DNA of 64,000 nucleotides, taken from the NCBI GenBank assembly GCA_002403155.1, contig DHHF01000003.1:1-64000 (forward strand), written 5' to 3'. Below are positions 27,101 through 36,248 of the stretch, one piece after another. Under the pieces are notes generated by a model, which was not told where the DNA came from, ran no database searches, and saw only the letters and a program-made list of their open reading frames with translations. The translations under genes and the position numbers were made by a program. The DNA comes from Sulfurovum sp. UBA4779. GTDB taxonomy: Bacteria; Campylobacterota; Campylobacteria; Campylobacterales; Sulfurovaceae. Position 1 is the first letter of the stretch; each line of letters opens with the position of its first letter.

Positions 27101-27284
27101 TACCGCTTAGCGCTTCATAAGAGATATCATATCGGGGGGCAAACTTTTCTGCAGCCTTTTGAATTACCCACGGCGAATTGGCTGCAAAATAGATCATACC
27201 CCCCAGTGTAAAGACTGCAAGAAAGATAAAAAAAATAATACCGTTGAGCCCAAAATCGGAATTGCTTGAGGATACTGTTTTCAA
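24114..27284 (-). CDS. tamB: TamB-like translocation/assembly protein
   Basis: This large inner-membrane-anchored periplasmic protein (1056 residues) has one N-terminal helix (about 13-33) and a long beta-rich region ending in the DUF490 TamB domain (about 720-1056, with KAPLIYKQGDID-like repeats, GTVEIPKGGTYRFEKKKF and YFTGNPGKPMIEAKVKY). TamB proteins span the periplasm as a groove and are thought to move phospholipids or help outer membrane protein assembly together with TamA, which is encoded just upstream. It starts with TTG overlapping the tamA stop (TTGA), so translation is probably coupled. Its length is typical for epsilon relatives, shorter than the Escherichia protein. Confidence 0.88.
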   Translation of the reverse strand: MKTVSSSNSDFGLNGIIFFIFLAVFTLGGMIYFAANSPWVIQKAAEKFAPRYDISYEALSGNALTGIEIASPSYQGEPLAEKITLKWNPNALLHKKIAVTKLQIEKANVDTIEKFVSSFENTEPKEDSKPFDFTVAIENLSVSLDTFVRNAIAVRDLFVGAQKVVYRQDALEVENAILSADTNITKLSLEANFLNQILQIESLSLENVDTQAVQAIVASMQSAAEENAAAENKNDLQSIEPSPFVPKYVKLHQADISLLPRSFEPLKIDRFVLKGENVVWDTEKLSAEQGILDLNMTANVGNALYRGKIRQNTLMGRLNVMPSAALYDLYKLPVRKEAITNIVMDINISKEEAVADLNTKAIRLLDQEEGELNVDIDALHSHAVYKIGSKTLQIDSHLLATTPYAKGVLLTNTLKMDKTIRYGGKIQAKTLTGIDPKLVNLLESPVLAYEGNISSLQARLESGNIKGDFNLSDFKKGQLHLETKEALKLSEMVELPPKLQETKGKITVDMPLEFDANATMSGKAKIDSNLVNIDADVLYKKTLQVSMESIIPQDSLLKTYNEAVKWENLSPLKAKVVWDQKTIDAKIDAKTLQADALYVLEDSAVKGKVSLGGMQGKIDGIAQKAFTVDIKAPSLQTLMKDLQSVYTFEEIPKIEGSANLRAEITELKRVDLLVSSPKISYKADSKTTYHLTDIALKSRLETSKITLENYRVTYDNQKFFATKPSTIQIDKEILRIGQLWINDQIKTEGFYNTKTLKGEFATTADSLHISHEVVEFDSKVNLKTSLDGNKTNISGDITLLGGNVYYDMSQKSFASDEDIVMVQDIKKEKQSPFMDNLSAAIQIKTQKPLIYKQGDIDIAIDANLLVYKAEHAPLNLIGTVEIPKGGTYRFEKKKFVFDKSYLYFTGNPGKPMIEAKVKYRALHHLITIAASGAPDAPIINFSSSPSLTKEEILSVILFDSEAGAGTHNGDDMMKMMGGAMAKSVLVNAGVKIDHLVFGEGNSVEVGKRLTDKITIIYVNDEVSSVKLQYRHTPHTESVIEASEISQSYDIIYKTDF

Positions 27285-29038
27285 AATGATTGTCCTATCT
27301 GAAATGAAATGCCATAGACAGAGGGATCATGAATATTAAATCCGATATCCACCTTAAAAGGCCCGATGGGCGTCATATAGCGCATACCCACCCCTGCTGA
27401 AGTGATAAAATCTCCAGAAAAATCATAGCTTTCTTCTGTCAGCATTGTATTGTCCGTAAAAATCGCCCCGTAAAAATCGCCCCATACGGGATAATCTGCC
27501 TCAAAAGAGAAATTGAGCATGCTCGAAGCACCCTCGATACTCTCCTCTGTAGGAGAGAGTATCACGCCCATTTCTCTAAACCCATAGGCTCTGTTGCTGA
27601 AAGACCCGCCGCCAAAGAAGAGTTTTGATTCGGGGATTTCATTGGATGTCTGCTCTATCACACCGACTTTCGCTACCCCCGCAAGCGTCAATTTTCCGAA
27701 ACTATGAATATACCTTCCCTCAAGAAGCAATTTTTCATAGACGCTTGCCTCATCGCTATAGGGAACGCCGTATTCAAAATACCCCGAAAGATAATAGCCG
27801 TATTTGGGATTGAGTTTTGAATCCCTTGCATCATATACCCCCTCAAAATAGGGATAAAACAGCAAAAATGTGCCATCGTTGATAGCCTGCTGAAGCACGT
27901 AATCATCTTCAAGGTTTTCCAGCAGGGCAATATCGATGTTTTCAAGCGCGACTCCGGCTCTCAGTCTCAATCTTTCATGCTCATGCTCAAGATAGGCTCT
28001 GGTATACTCTTTTTCTTCCGTAAATCCGTCATATTCAAGATTGGAGTATCCTGCAACTGCGCCAAAGTCCAAATAATACCCAAACAGATCAAACCATGCC
28101 GGTTTAAAAAAATCCAACTGCAGCAATTCTTCTTTTTGAGACCAGGAGATCTGCAGCTTTACTTTTTGCGCATCGCCCATAAAATTTTTTTTAGTGATCT
28201 CTCCGTGTACGCGTGCGCCCACATAGGTATCATACCCTGCACCGGCCTCAAAATGGTAAGGCTTGCTTGCCTCGCTCACTGTGATATCCACGGGAACATG
28301 ATTGTAAAATTTGCGATCCGAATTGATCACAACGCTGTCAAAGGCATCCAGCCTGTATAAATTGGCATAGGTTTGTTCTATACGCCCGGTATCAAACCGT
28401 TCTCCTTTTTTTGCTACGACACGCGAAAGCACGATCTTTTCATCTATCGTTTTCAAGCCTGTAATATTGGTTTGGTCAAACAAACAAATATCGCCTTTTT
28501 TTAATGCGTATCTTAAGTTTACCCGGAGGGATGCCAAATCCACATAAGCTTTGGTATCAAGATCGTAACTACAATAGCCGTCTTTGAGCAAGGCAGCGAT
28601 GATTTCATTTTTGATCCGGATAAACTCTTTGGCCCTGAATCTCTTGTTTTTCTGAAAAGTAATATATTTATCAATATTATAATCGCTGCTGATATTGATG
28701 TCAGCAACAAGGACAGGATCATTTTCATTGATTTTTATCTCGACGGTACTATTGGTCTCTTTGATGGTAAAATTGGCATCATAAAACCCTTCCGAATCGT
28801 AAAAACTTTTCAATGTCGCCCCGAGTGTCGGGATCAATTTGTCTTTAATGCGAGGGGTGTCTTCTTTCCAAAACTGAAAAAAACTTTTGGTATCTACACT
28901 CAATGCGTCATAAATTTCAGCCTCTTTGAACACTTTTTGTCCCGAAACATGAATGATACGTGTAGGCAACTCAACCTTCTGCGCACCGCTTAAACTACTT
29001 AAAAACAAAGTAAAAAAAAGTATTAGTCTATAATTCAT
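27281..29038 (-). CDS. tamA: TamA-like outer membrane assembly factor
   Basis: This 585-residue Omp85-family protein has a signal peptide (MNYRLILFFTLFLSSLSG), POTRA-like domains (about 25-270) and a C-terminal 16-strand barrel (about 280-585). The barrel has the conserved KLFFGGGSFSNRAYGF region that corresponds to the lid-lock RGY-type motif, and the usual terminal aromatic GISFQIGQSF. It pairs with TamB directly downstream. Like its relatives it probably helps insert autotransporters or lipids into the outer membrane. The upstream 170-bp gap to gpsA is AT-rich and holds nothing I can name apart from a likely promoter region. Confidence 0.88.
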   Translation of the reverse strand: MNYRLILFFTLFLSSLSGAQKVELPTRIIHVSGQKVFKEAEIYDALSVDTKSFFQFWKEDTPRIKDKLIPTLGATLKSFYDSEGFYDANFTIKETNSTVEIKINENDPVLVADINISSDYNIDKYITFQKNKRFRAKEFIRIKNEIIAALLKDGYCSYDLDTKAYVDLASLRVNLRYALKKGDICLFDQTNITGLKTIDEKIVLSRVVAKKGERFDTGRIEQTYANLYRLDAFDSVVINSDRKFYNHVPVDITVSEASKPYHFEAGAGYDTYVGARVHGEITKKNFMGDAQKVKLQISWSQKEELLQLDFFKPAWFDLFGYYLDFGAVAGYSNLEYDGFTEEKEYTRAYLEHEHERLRLRAGVALENIDIALLENLEDDYVLQQAINDGTFLLFYPYFEGVYDARDSKLNPKYGYYLSGYFEYGVPYSDEASVYEKLLLEGRYIHSFGKLTLAGVAKVGVIEQTSNEIPESKLFFGGGSFSNRAYGFREMGVILSPTEESIEGASSMLNFSFEADYPVWGDFYGAIFTDNTMLTEESYDFSGDFITSAGVGMRYMTPIGPFKVDIGFNIHDPSVYGISFQIGQSF

Positions 29039-29210
29039 TATTGCTATTCTCCGATTTTACATTGTATCAAAAAGGATCTGACATCAAACCTTTATTTGTT
29101 TGCTTTGCACCGGCTGCAAGCTTTCAAAACCGACAAAAAAAGAAAATCAAAAATTTTTAAAATATCTTTTAAATTATATTTTCCAATATAAAAATTTTGC
29201 AAAAGCTTTC

Positions 29211-30098
29211 TCAGCGAAGCAGGTCTTGTACGCTCTGCAAGGGATCTTTATGCTCTTCTATCATGGCATACACTTCGGCTGCTATGGGCAGATAGATATG
29301 TTTTTGCCGGGCAATCTTGTGAAGTGCTTTGGCTGTGGGGACACCTTCTGCAACTTCCCCTAATTCTTCAAGTATCTGCTTCATGCTTTTTTTTGCAGCC
29401 AATCCCAATCCTACTCTGTAATTACGGGAAAGTGTGGAGCTGGCCGTCAAAAAAAGGTCTCCCGCTCCTCCTAGGGAGAGAAATGTTTCGCTTTTTGCAC
29501 CGAAAAACGTACCAAACCTCGTCATCTCAACCAATCCTCTGGAGATCAGTGCTGCCCTGGCGTTATTGCCAAGCCCCAAACCGTCGCATACCCCTCCTGC
29601 GATAGCGATCACATTTTTATAGGCTCCTGCCACCTCCGCACCTACAACATCATCGCTGATATACCCTTTGATAAAGTCCGGCAACGCATCGGCATACATT
29701 TTTGCAAGCTCCAGATTGGTTGAACTGATGATCAATGCCGTAGGCAAAGACTGCTTCACTTCGCTCGCAAAAGAAGGCCCTGAGATAAAAGCCAATCTAT
29801 CGGGTGAAACAAATTCCGAGTAGATTTCATTCAAAAATGCTCCCGTATCCGTTTCTATCCCCTTGGCAGCTACCAGAATCTTTTGTCCTTTGTCCTTAAA
29901 GTGCGATTGCATCCAGCCTCGTACGCTTTGCGCAGGTATCGCCATGATAAGATATTCTCTCTCTAGTGCTTCATCCACCGGAACAAAATGCTCTATCTGC
30001 CTTGGCGTGCGCGAAGCGATCACCACATCATTTTTTTGACTGTATGCATGATAAAGGGCCTGCCCCCATTTGCCCGCACCGATAATCGCAATCTTCAT
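29211..30098 (-). CDS. gpsA: Glycerol-3-phosphate dehydrogenase [NAD(P)+]
   Basis: GpsA reduces dihydroxyacetone phosphate to glycerol-3-phosphate for phospholipid synthesis. The 295-residue protein begins with a Rossmann motif (IIGAGKWGQAL). KGIETDTG, ISGPSFASEV and the catalytic lysine region GAYKNVIAIAGGVCDGLGLGNN follow. The end GEVAEGVPTAKAL is typical. It is slightly shorter than the Escherichia enzyme (about 339 residues). The upstream neighbour is a TrkA-type gene, 3 bp away, which suggests co-transcription without a functional link. Confidence 0.94.
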   Translation of the reverse strand: MKIAIIGAGKWGQALYHAYSQKNDVVIASRTPRQIEHFVPVDEALEREYLIMAIPAQSVRGWMQSHFKDKGQKILVAAKGIETDTGAFLNEIYSEFVSPDRLAFISGPSFASEVKQSLPTALIISSTNLELAKMYADALPDFIKGYISDDVVGAEVAGAYKNVIAIAGGVCDGLGLGNNARAALISRGLVEMTRFGTFFGAKSETFLSLGGAGDLFLTASSTLSRNYRVGLGLAAKKSMKQILEELGEVAEGVPTAKALHKIARQKHIYLPIAAEVYAMIEEHKDPLQSVQDLLR

Positions 30099-30101
30099 AA
30101 C

Positions 30102-30809
30102 CTATCCTCTCTTTTTTGTTTGGGTGATAAAATTTTCAAATGCATTCAGATTTTCTTCGCTTCCCAGGCAAACGATCATATCGCCTGCATCCAACTTATG
30201 ATTGACGCCTGCAGTCGCAAAGATAAAATTGTTTCCCAGTTCCTGATCGATCATTCCCACCAAAAGCACCCCATGCTGCTCAAAACGATATTCATCGGAC
30301 ATCACACCCCTTAGAAGAGAATCCTCCGAGATCACAAACTCTTTAAAACTGATTTCACGACGGTCGCCCACAAACCCCTCCAAAAGTTTTGTTGTAACCG
30401 GCCTTTTGAGGATACTGTGGATGCGGTTGGCGCTCACCTCATACAGATCGATCACTTTATCTGCACCCGCCATTTTAAGTTTTTGCGTCGTATGGATCGA
30501 ATCGGAGATAGACAAAAGGGTGCATGTCTCAAACAGGGAACGAAGCGATAGCGTCAAAAAGACATTGAGATGCTCATCGTCCATTACACAGACAAGCTGA
30601 TCTTTTGGCGTGATATTCAATTTTATCAGATGCTCATCATTGGTTACATCAACCAAATAAGTCTCTTCGAAGCCATCCTCTTTGGCTTGTTGAGAATTTT
30701 TTTCATCGGATTCGACAATCACCACATAAAAACCATCTTCGCTTAACCCCCTGGCAATAGGTTTTCCGTGATTGCCGTAGCCAAACAAAAAAACTCTTGA
30801 GTCTATCAT
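30102..30809 (-). CDS. RCK/TrkA-type potassium regulator, stand-alone
   Basis: This 235-residue cytosolic protein has a TrkA_N NAD-binding domain (1-120, FGYGNHGKPIARGL is the nucleotide loop) and a TrkA_C domain (about 140-225). These regulatory units gate potassium channels or Trk/Ktr transporters in response to nucleotides. The ATG overlaps the stop of the upstream channel gene (ATGA), so it probably works with that channel, either by adding a second RCK layer to it or as a paralogue derived from its C-terminal half. No separate TrkH/KtrB gene is nearby. Confidence 0.85.
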   Translation of the reverse strand: MIDSRVFLFGYGNHGKPIARGLSEDGFYVVIVESDEKNSQQAKEDGFEETYLVDVTNDEHLIKLNITPKDQLVCVMDDEHLNVFLTLSLRSLFETCTLLSISDSIHTTQKLKMAGADKVIDLYEVSANRIHSILKRPVTTKLLEGFVGDRREISFKEFVISEDSLLRGVMSDEYRFEQHGVLLVGMIDQELGNNFIFATAGVNHKLDAGDMIVCLGSEENLNAFENFITQTKKRG

Positions 30810-32350
30810 CGTCCGCCTCTTTGGTAGAGATCTTTAAAATATTCGATACTTGCTTCTTGCCCCATCACCAACAGCACATCTTCTTGTTGAAATATCTCAT
30901 CTTTGGAGGGGATAAACATAAAAGGATGATCTTTGCCTCTGTAGATACCGATAAAAAGAAGCCTGAAAGATTTAAAATCAATTTCATCGACACGTTTTTG
31001 ACAAATCATGTCCTGCTCCAGCACACGGATCTCATCAATACGCGCGATGCCTTTTCCGGCCAAAATGGCATGTACCGCCTTATACATCCTGGGATGGGAA
31101 ATAGCGGTACGTATCATCGTATCGGCCACTTCGGTAGGCAGCAAGATATGGTCTGCTCCGGCACGCTCAAATTTTTTCACCATCTCTCGGCTGCTTGCCC
31201 TGGCTATGACATCGATTTTTGGAGAGACGCTTTTGGCATTGAGGGTGATATAGATGTTTTCAATGTCATTTCTGGTAAGGCAAAGCAGCGTGATCTTCGA
31301 GTGCATCACGTTAAATCTGCTAAGCGTCTTATAACGGCTGGCATCCTCTTGTATCACATCAAAACCGTCTTTTTGGGCTTCATGGACTTTAAGCGGATTT
31401 TTTTCGAGAATGATGTAATTTTGCAGGCGGTCATCATTTTGGGCAAAAAACATTTTTGTCATTTGGCCGTATCCGCAAATGATAACAAATTGTTTATTTT
31501 TGTTTATTTTTTCGACAATCCGATCCTCTTTTAGCTCAACCAATTTTTCCGAAAAAGCCGAAACGATCACAGAGGTTGCAAAAGAGATCATCGCAATACC
31601 GCTGATAATAATCACCATCGAGATGCTTCTTCCCGCATCGGTTACGGGCGAAATGTCCCCATACCCGACGGTTGAAATCGTCACCAAAGCCCAATAGACC
31701 GCGTCAAAAAGCGATTCGATGTCGGGATTGACCTGCTCTTCGATAACATAAAGAGCCACCCCTGCAGTCACGACGACAAAGCACAAAAGAAACAAAAGGG
31801 TCAGCAGTTCAAAACGTTTGCTTGAAAGCACATGGGTAAATTGACTGATATTTTTGGCGTAGCGAAGCAGTTTAAATACGCGAAAAAGAACAAAAATACG
31901 CAAAATCCTTAACGGCCTGTATGCAGGAAATATCGCCAAAAGATCGATGATGGCCGAGGGGGAGAGCATATATTCCATCTTCTGTTTGGCTGCATGCTTC
32001 AGCGGTTTGGCGGCATGAAACGTTTTTCCTAAAAATTCAGATTGCCGATACTCTTCGATCACCAAAGGGGTGATATCGCTGTGAACCCATACGCGCAAAA
32101 GATACTCGACCAAAAAAATGGCCGAAACGACATAGATATCATAGCAATCTGCCCATGCAGGCACGGGATGCTTGACCTGATAGACAAGGATTGCTATAGA
32201 GGTCATAATTAAAAAGATTATGCTTAAATCAACATATTTTTTATAAGGGTTCGAGGTGTCGTTCAGTATGCCGCGGACAAAAGATTTGGCCGCTTTATAG
32301 CGGTTGGAGCGGAAAAGAATCAGCGCAATTTTCAATACCCATTGATTCAC
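30806..32350 (-). CDS. Voltage-gated-like potassium channel with RCK domain
   Basis: This 514-residue channel has six membrane helices. An N-terminal ion_trans region (about 50-250) holds a voltage-sensor-like helix (RPLRILRIFVLFRVFKLLRYAK) with regularly spaced arginines. The pore filter is TISTVGYGDI and the last helix follows. A TrkA_N/RCK domain starts at about 265 (IICGYGQMTKMFF) and a TrkA_C domain ends the protein. An intact S4-like arginine series suggests voltage sensing. The start is GTG. It overlaps a second RCK gene that follows, making a likely two-gene unit. Confidence 0.9.
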   Translation of the reverse strand: MNQWVLKIALILFRSNRYKAAKSFVRGILNDTSNPYKKYVDLSIIFLIMTSIAILVYQVKHPVPAWADCYDIYVVSAIFLVEYLLRVWVHSDITPLVIEEYRQSEFLGKTFHAAKPLKHAAKQKMEYMLSPSAIIDLLAIFPAYRPLRILRIFVLFRVFKLLRYAKNISQFTHVLSSKRFELLTLLFLLCFVVVTAGVALYVIEEQVNPDIESLFDAVYWALVTISTVGYGDISPVTDAGRSISMVIIISGIAMISFATSVIVSAFSEKLVELKEDRIVEKINKNKQFVIICGYGQMTKMFFAQNDDRLQNYIILEKNPLKVHEAQKDGFDVIQEDASRYKTLSRFNVMHSKITLLCLTRNDIENIYITLNAKSVSPKIDVIARASSREMVKKFERAGADHILLPTEVADTMIRTAISHPRMYKAVHAILAGKGIARIDEIRVLEQDMICQKRVDEIDFKSFRLLFIGIYRGKDHPFMFIPSKDEIFQQEDVLLVMGQEASIEYFKDLYQRGGR

Positions 32351-32371
32351 TTTCTCGTTCCTTTTGTTAGA

Positions 32372-33802
32372 TTAATCTAATTTTTGCTTAAGCAGCTCAT
32401 TGACCTTTCCGGGGTTTGCAGATCCCTTGCTTGCTTTCATCGTCTGCCCTACAAAAAATCCGAACAGTTTGTCTTTTCCGGATTTATACTCAGCCACTTT
32501 GTCTTGGTTGTTTGCAAGGATTTCATCGATTATTGCCAAAAGCGCACCGTCATCGCTGATCTGGGCAAGCCCAAGTGTCTCGATGATCGCATCAATGTCC
32601 CTGCTTTCATTTTCCATCATATAGTCAAGTACGTCTTTGCCGCCTTTTCCGGAGATAGTATCATCCTCGATTTTTGAGATCAGGCAACCGAGTGTTTTCG
32701 CATCAATCGGAGAGTTTTCGATCGACAAGCCTGCCTTGTTCAACCGCCCCAGCAATTCTGAAGTAAGCCAGGTTACTGCTGTTTTCGGTGCAGCGCCATG
32801 GGCAAGCATCTCTTCAAAATAGTATGCCATCTCTTTTAGTGCCGTAATGACAAGCGCATCTTCTTTTTTGATCCCAAGCTCTTCTACGTAACGTTTCACT
32901 TTTGCATCGGGAAGCTCGGGGATGATTTTTGCCTCTTCCATCATGGCATCCGTTACAAGAACCGGACGAAGATCGGGATCCGGGAAATAACGATAGTCCG
33001 CGCTCTCTTCTTTGCCTCTCATCGATTTGGTTACCCCTTCGGCCACATTCCACAATCGCGTCTCTTGGCACACTTCTTGGCCATACACCCCGTCTTCATA
33101 CGCTTCGATCTGTCTTTGCACTTCATACGCAATGGCAGCTGCTACAAATCGAAATGAGTTGATATTTTTGATCTCAACCCTTGTTCCGAACTCTTTTTGC
33201 CCTTTAGGGCGGATAGAAACGTTCACGTCGCATCTGAACGATCCTTCCTGCATGTTTGCATCGCTGATATCCAGATAGCGTACGATAGAGTGCAGTTTTT
33301 TCAGATAGCGCACGGCTTCATCCGCAGATCTCATATCGGGCTCGGAGACGATTTCAAGCAGCGGCGTGCCTGCGCGGTTAAGATCCACTTTGGAGATATT
33401 GCCCTCATGCATGTTTTTACCTGCATCCGCTTCAAGATGCGCACGGGTAATGCCTATCGCTTTGGTCGTGCCGTCATCAAAATCGATACACAAAGAGCCT
33501 TTCCCCACGATAGGAATGTCAAACTGGCTGATCTGATATGCCATAGGGCTGTCCGGATAGAAATAGCTTTTTCTGTTAAAGATGGATTTTTGATTGACCT
33601 CGGCATTGATGGCATACCCGAAATTCATTGCTTTTTTGACCGCTTCAAGGTTGAGTACCGGCAAAGCGCCCGGCAAAGCAAGGCAGGTAGGGCATGTATT
33701 TTCATTTTGATGGGCTGCAAACGAAGTCGGACAAGAACAAAAGATTTTTGTTTTTGTATTGAGCTGAACATGAACTTCAAGGCCGATGACGGTTTCAAAC
33801 AT
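32372..33802 (-). CDS. gatB: Aspartyl/glutamyl-tRNA amidotransferase subunit B
   Basis: GatB is part of GatCAB, which amidates misacylated Glu-tRNA(Gln) or Asp-tRNA(Asn). The 476-residue protein has the family motif [16 protein letters not shown] at the start, the Cys-rich zinc site CSCP and [38 protein letters not shown], and a YqeY-like tail (about 400-476). gatA and gatC are elsewhere, as usual in Campylobacterota. It lies 21 bp before the channel gene and divergent from DUF445. Confidence 0.95.
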   Translation of the reverse strand: MFETVIGLEVHVQLNTKTKIFCSCPTSFAAHQNENTCPTCLALPGALPVLNLEAVKKAMNFGYAINAEVNQKSIFNRKSYFYPDSPMAYQISQFDIPIVGKGSLCIDFDDGTTKAIGITRAHLEADAGKNMHEGNISKVDLNRAGTPLLEIVSEPDMRSADEAVRYLKKLHSIVRYLDISDANMQEGSFRCDVNVSIRPKGQKEFGTRVEIKNINSFRFVAAAIAYEVQRQIEAYEDGVYGQEVCQETRLWNVAEGVTKSMRGKEESADYRYFPDPDLRPVLVTDAMMEEAKIIPELPDAKVKRYVEELGIKKEDALVITALKEMAYYFEEMLAHGAAPKTAVTWLTSELLGRLNKAGLSIENSPIDAKTLGCLISKIEDDTISGKGGKDVLDYMMENESRDIDAIIETLGLAQISDDGALLAIIDEILANNQDKVAEYKSGKDKLFGFFVGQTMKASKGSANPGKVNELLKQKLD

Positions 33803-33916
33803 AACTATTTTCCTTTAAAAAAATAACAAAATAATAAGGAAAGTATTATACCCTTTTGCATATTTAGGGCAGATGAAACTTTTTTTGATACGATTTTAAC
33901 TAAAAAAGGAGCCGCA

Positions 33917-34627
33917 TTGTTTATCTCAAAATCTGCAATAACCAATCTTTCTGCACTCTTGTGCATCGCACTTTCCTACCTCGTGCCCTCGGCATATCAT
34001 GCATATTTTCTTTATGCGGGGCTCTTTGCGCTTTCGGGGTCGCTCACCAACCAGATCGCCATCCATATGCTTTTTGAAAAAATCCCCGGCATCTACGGCT
34101 CCGGAATTATCGAAAAAAACTTTGAACTCTTTAAAAAATCGATTAAGACAATGATCATGACGCAATTTTTTACCCAAGAGAAGATCGAAGCATTTTTTTA
34201 TCATGAAGACCAAAAAATAGATCTTGCGCCCCTCATCGAATCTACGGATTTTACACCGGCTTTTGATGCACTCACTCTCACCGTGATGGAGTCAAAATTC
34301 GGCGGCATGGTCTCCATGTTCGGAGGACAAAACGCACTTGAATCACTGAGGGAACCGTTTTCGAACAAACTCAAAAATGCAGTCAAAGCAGTCGTAAGCT
34401 CTAAAGTATTTAAAGCACAGCTAGACTACCACCTCCGGCACTCAACACTAAGCAGCGATCTTGTGCTTTCGGTTGAGCAGATTGTGACACAAAGGCTGGA
34501 TGAACTCACTCCGACAATGGTTAAAGAGTTGGTTCAACAGCTTATCGGAGAGCATTTGGGCTGGCTGGTGATCTGGGGCGGGGTTTTTGGAGGAGTGATC
34601 GGGGTAGTTTCCTCTTTGATTCTTTAG
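33917..34627 (+). CDS. DUF445 family membrane protein
   Basis: This 236-residue protein has an N-terminal pair of hydrophobic helices (about 8-45), with LSGSLTNQIAIHMLFEKIPGIYGSG as the typical DUF445 entry. A soluble middle section follows and a C-terminal helix (WLVIWGGVFGGVIGVVSSLI) ends the protein. The start is TTG with AAAAAGGAG 5-6 bp before it. The function of the family is unknown; members are small relatives of the YheB/YtjP group. It converges on the thiamine-type gene. Confidence 0.78.
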   Translation: MFISKSAITNLSALLCIALSYLVPSAYHAYFLYAGLFALSGSLTNQIAIHMLFEKIPGIYGSGIIEKNFELFKKSIKTMIMTQFFTQEKIEAFFYHEDQKIDLAPLIESTDFTPAFDALTLTVMESKFGGMVSMFGGQNALESLREPFSNKLKNAVKAVVSSKVFKAQLDYHLRHSTLSSDLVLSVEQIVTQRLDELTPTMVKELVQQLIGEHLGWLVIWGGVFGGVIGVVSSLIL

Positions 34628-34632
34628 TGCCG

Positions 34633-35172
34633 CTATGCAAAATAGCGGATGGAAGCAACCCCCTCTGCTCCGGCTTTGATGCAGGCATCTATCTGCGCTT
34701 GCGTGATGATGCCCCCCAAGGCAATAACAGGGATCGACAGGCTTGAAGCGAACCTCTCAAGCATCGCCAATCCGACCGGTTCCCCTTTGTGAGGCGTATC
34801 AAAAATCGGGCTGAATGTCACCATGTCAGCACCGAGCATCTCGGCTTGCCTGGCTTCTTGGAGCGTATGGGTGCTTACCACTACAAAAAGGTCGGCCGCT
34901 TTGGCTTCTTTGACCTGATCAAACTGGTCGCTTCTTAGATGCACTCCGTGTGCACCGCAGCTTTTGGCAAGACCTGCATCGCCGTGCAGCAGCACTTTCT
35001 CAAATCCCAGTTGTCTGGCAGCCTCTATAAACTTTTTGGCATTGAGAGCATAGGCTTTGTTTGTTTTGTCGCGATAAACAATCATGGATGCTTTTTTTGC
35101 AAAGCGCTGCAACTCTTCATCTAAAGAATTAAAATCCAATGTAGAGGGGTCGGTAATGGCATAAAAGAACAT
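34633..35172 (-). CDS. Thiamine phosphate synthase family protein (ThiE/TenI-like)
   Basis: This 179-residue TIM-barrel protein shows YRDK near residue 33, HGD near 63, GVHLRSDQF, SPIFDTPHKGEPVG and ALGGII near the end, in line with ThiE. It is shorter than ThiE (about 210), and the phosphate-binding ends resemble TenI, the related aminomethylpyrimidine isomerase. No thiD or thiG gene is adjacent. The most careful reading is a ThiE/TenI paralogue whose activity needs testing. It is the last gene of a run that begins with a small membrane gene, 2 bp away. Confidence 0.72.
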   Translation of the reverse strand: MFFYAITDPSTLDFNSLDEELQRFAKKASMIVYRDKTNKAYALNAKKFIEAARQLGFEKVLLHGDAGLAKSCGAHGVHLRSDQFDQVKEAKAADLFVVVSTHTLQEARQAEMLGADMVTFSPIFDTPHKGEPVGLAMLERFASSLSIPVIALGGIITQAQIDACIKAGAEGVASIRYFA

Positions 35173-35174
35173 TG

Positions 35175-35450
35175 TTAGCGGTCTTGCTCTTTTTGTATCA
35201 AAAGTTTTTCAAGAAGTTCTGTCTGTTTTTTGAGCTCTTCATGCTGCTGCTGCACCGTAATGATATGCTCCAATACCAACACTATGAACAATCCCGGCAA
35301 TGCGGCAGCAACAGCACTCACAAGCGCGTACACGATACTAAGCTGATAAAAAGAGAGAAAAGAAGTAACCGCGCCGATGAGCACCAATGCCCATGCGACG
35401 CCAAGAAAGAAATTGACCACAAAATTTAACTTGGAAGTTTGCAGTCTCAT
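35175..35450 (-). CDS. Small two-helix membrane protein with coiled-coil tail
   Basis: This 91-residue protein has two hydrophobic helices (about 11-35 and 38-62), followed by a charged helical tail (VQQQHEELKKQTELLEKLLIQKEQDR is within it), predicted to form a coiled coil on the cytoplasmic side. The tail is Gln/Glu/Lys-rich and may mediate oligomerisation. It lies between atpB and the ThiE-like gene. The stop precedes the next ATG by 2 bp. Not recognised. Confidence 0.6.
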   Translation of the reverse strand: MRLQTSKLNFVVNFFLGVAWALVLIGAVTSFLSFYQLSIVYALVSAVAAALPGLFIVLVLEHIITVQQQHEELKKQTELLEKLLIQKEQDR

Positions 35451-35473
35451 TTGCAGATGCTACGCAACCAGTG

Positions 35474-36193
35474 TTATACTGCACCTATTGTATCTACAAC
35501 AGGATTGGGCGCTTTTTCATGCTCGGCATCTACTGCAACGGCACCCGCAAGATACACATAAATCAGTATCATAAATACAAAAGTTTGCAACAAAGCAGAA
35601 AAAGTAAGCAAAAGATATGCCGGAAGCGGTGCGATGAAAGGCACAAGCATTAAAAGTACCCACAAGAAAAGATCATCCCCTTTGATGTTACCAAACAACC
35701 TGAACGAAAGCGAAATAATTCTGGAGAGGTGAGAAACGATTTCGATAGGAAACATTAACGGTGCAAGCATTTTTACCGGTCCTGCAAAGTGTGCAAAATA
35801 GTGCACGACACCGTTTTTTCTGATACCTTCATAGTTATAGTAGACAAACACCATCAGCGCCAACGGCAATGTGATATTGATATTGGAAGTAGGCGCTTCA
35901 AAACCGGGGATAATACCGATCACGTTTGAAACAAAAATAAAAAGCCCGACTGCCGCTACAAGAGGAAAATATTTTCTGGCCAGCTCTTCGCCGATCACGT
36001 CTCTTCCCATTGCGATCACACCGCCGACATAGGCTTCCATTACATTCTGCGTGCCTGAGGGTACTGCTCTAAAACTTTTTGTTGCCATTTTTGCGATAAA
36101 GAGTATAATTATCGCCACCAACACCAAATGTGCGACCATCATCGCATCGCCATGACCGAAAATAGCACCTAAATAGGTAAATACACCTTCCAT
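35474..36193 (-). CDS. atpB: ATP synthase F0 subunit a
   Basis: Subunit a forms the proton half-channels of F1F0 ATP synthase in the inner membrane. The 239-residue protein has five to six hydrophobic helices. [21 protein letters not shown] contains the essential arginine and the conserved asparagine. The C-terminal helix [22 protein letters not shown] is typical. The start MEGVF at 36193 has AGGATG in front and fits relatives, whereas the frame is open further to 36292. It is not with the other atp genes, as known for Campylobacterota. Confidence 0.95.
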   Translation of the reverse strand: MEGVFTYLGAIFGHGDAMMVAHLVLVAIIILFIAKMATKSFRAVPSGTQNVMEAYVGGVIAMGRDVIGEELARKYFPLVAAVGLFIFVSNVIGIIPGFEAPTSNINITLPLALMVFVYYNYEGIRKNGVVHYFAHFAGPVKMLAPLMFPIEIVSHLSRIISLSFRLFGNIKGDDLFLWVLLMLVPFIAPLPAYLLLTFSALLQTFVFMILIYVYLAGAVAVDAEHEKAPNPVVDTIGAV

Positions 36194-36248
36194 AAAACAT
36201 CCTCTTTTGTGTAATATTTTGGGGATTATACCTTGTTTATACTTAGAA

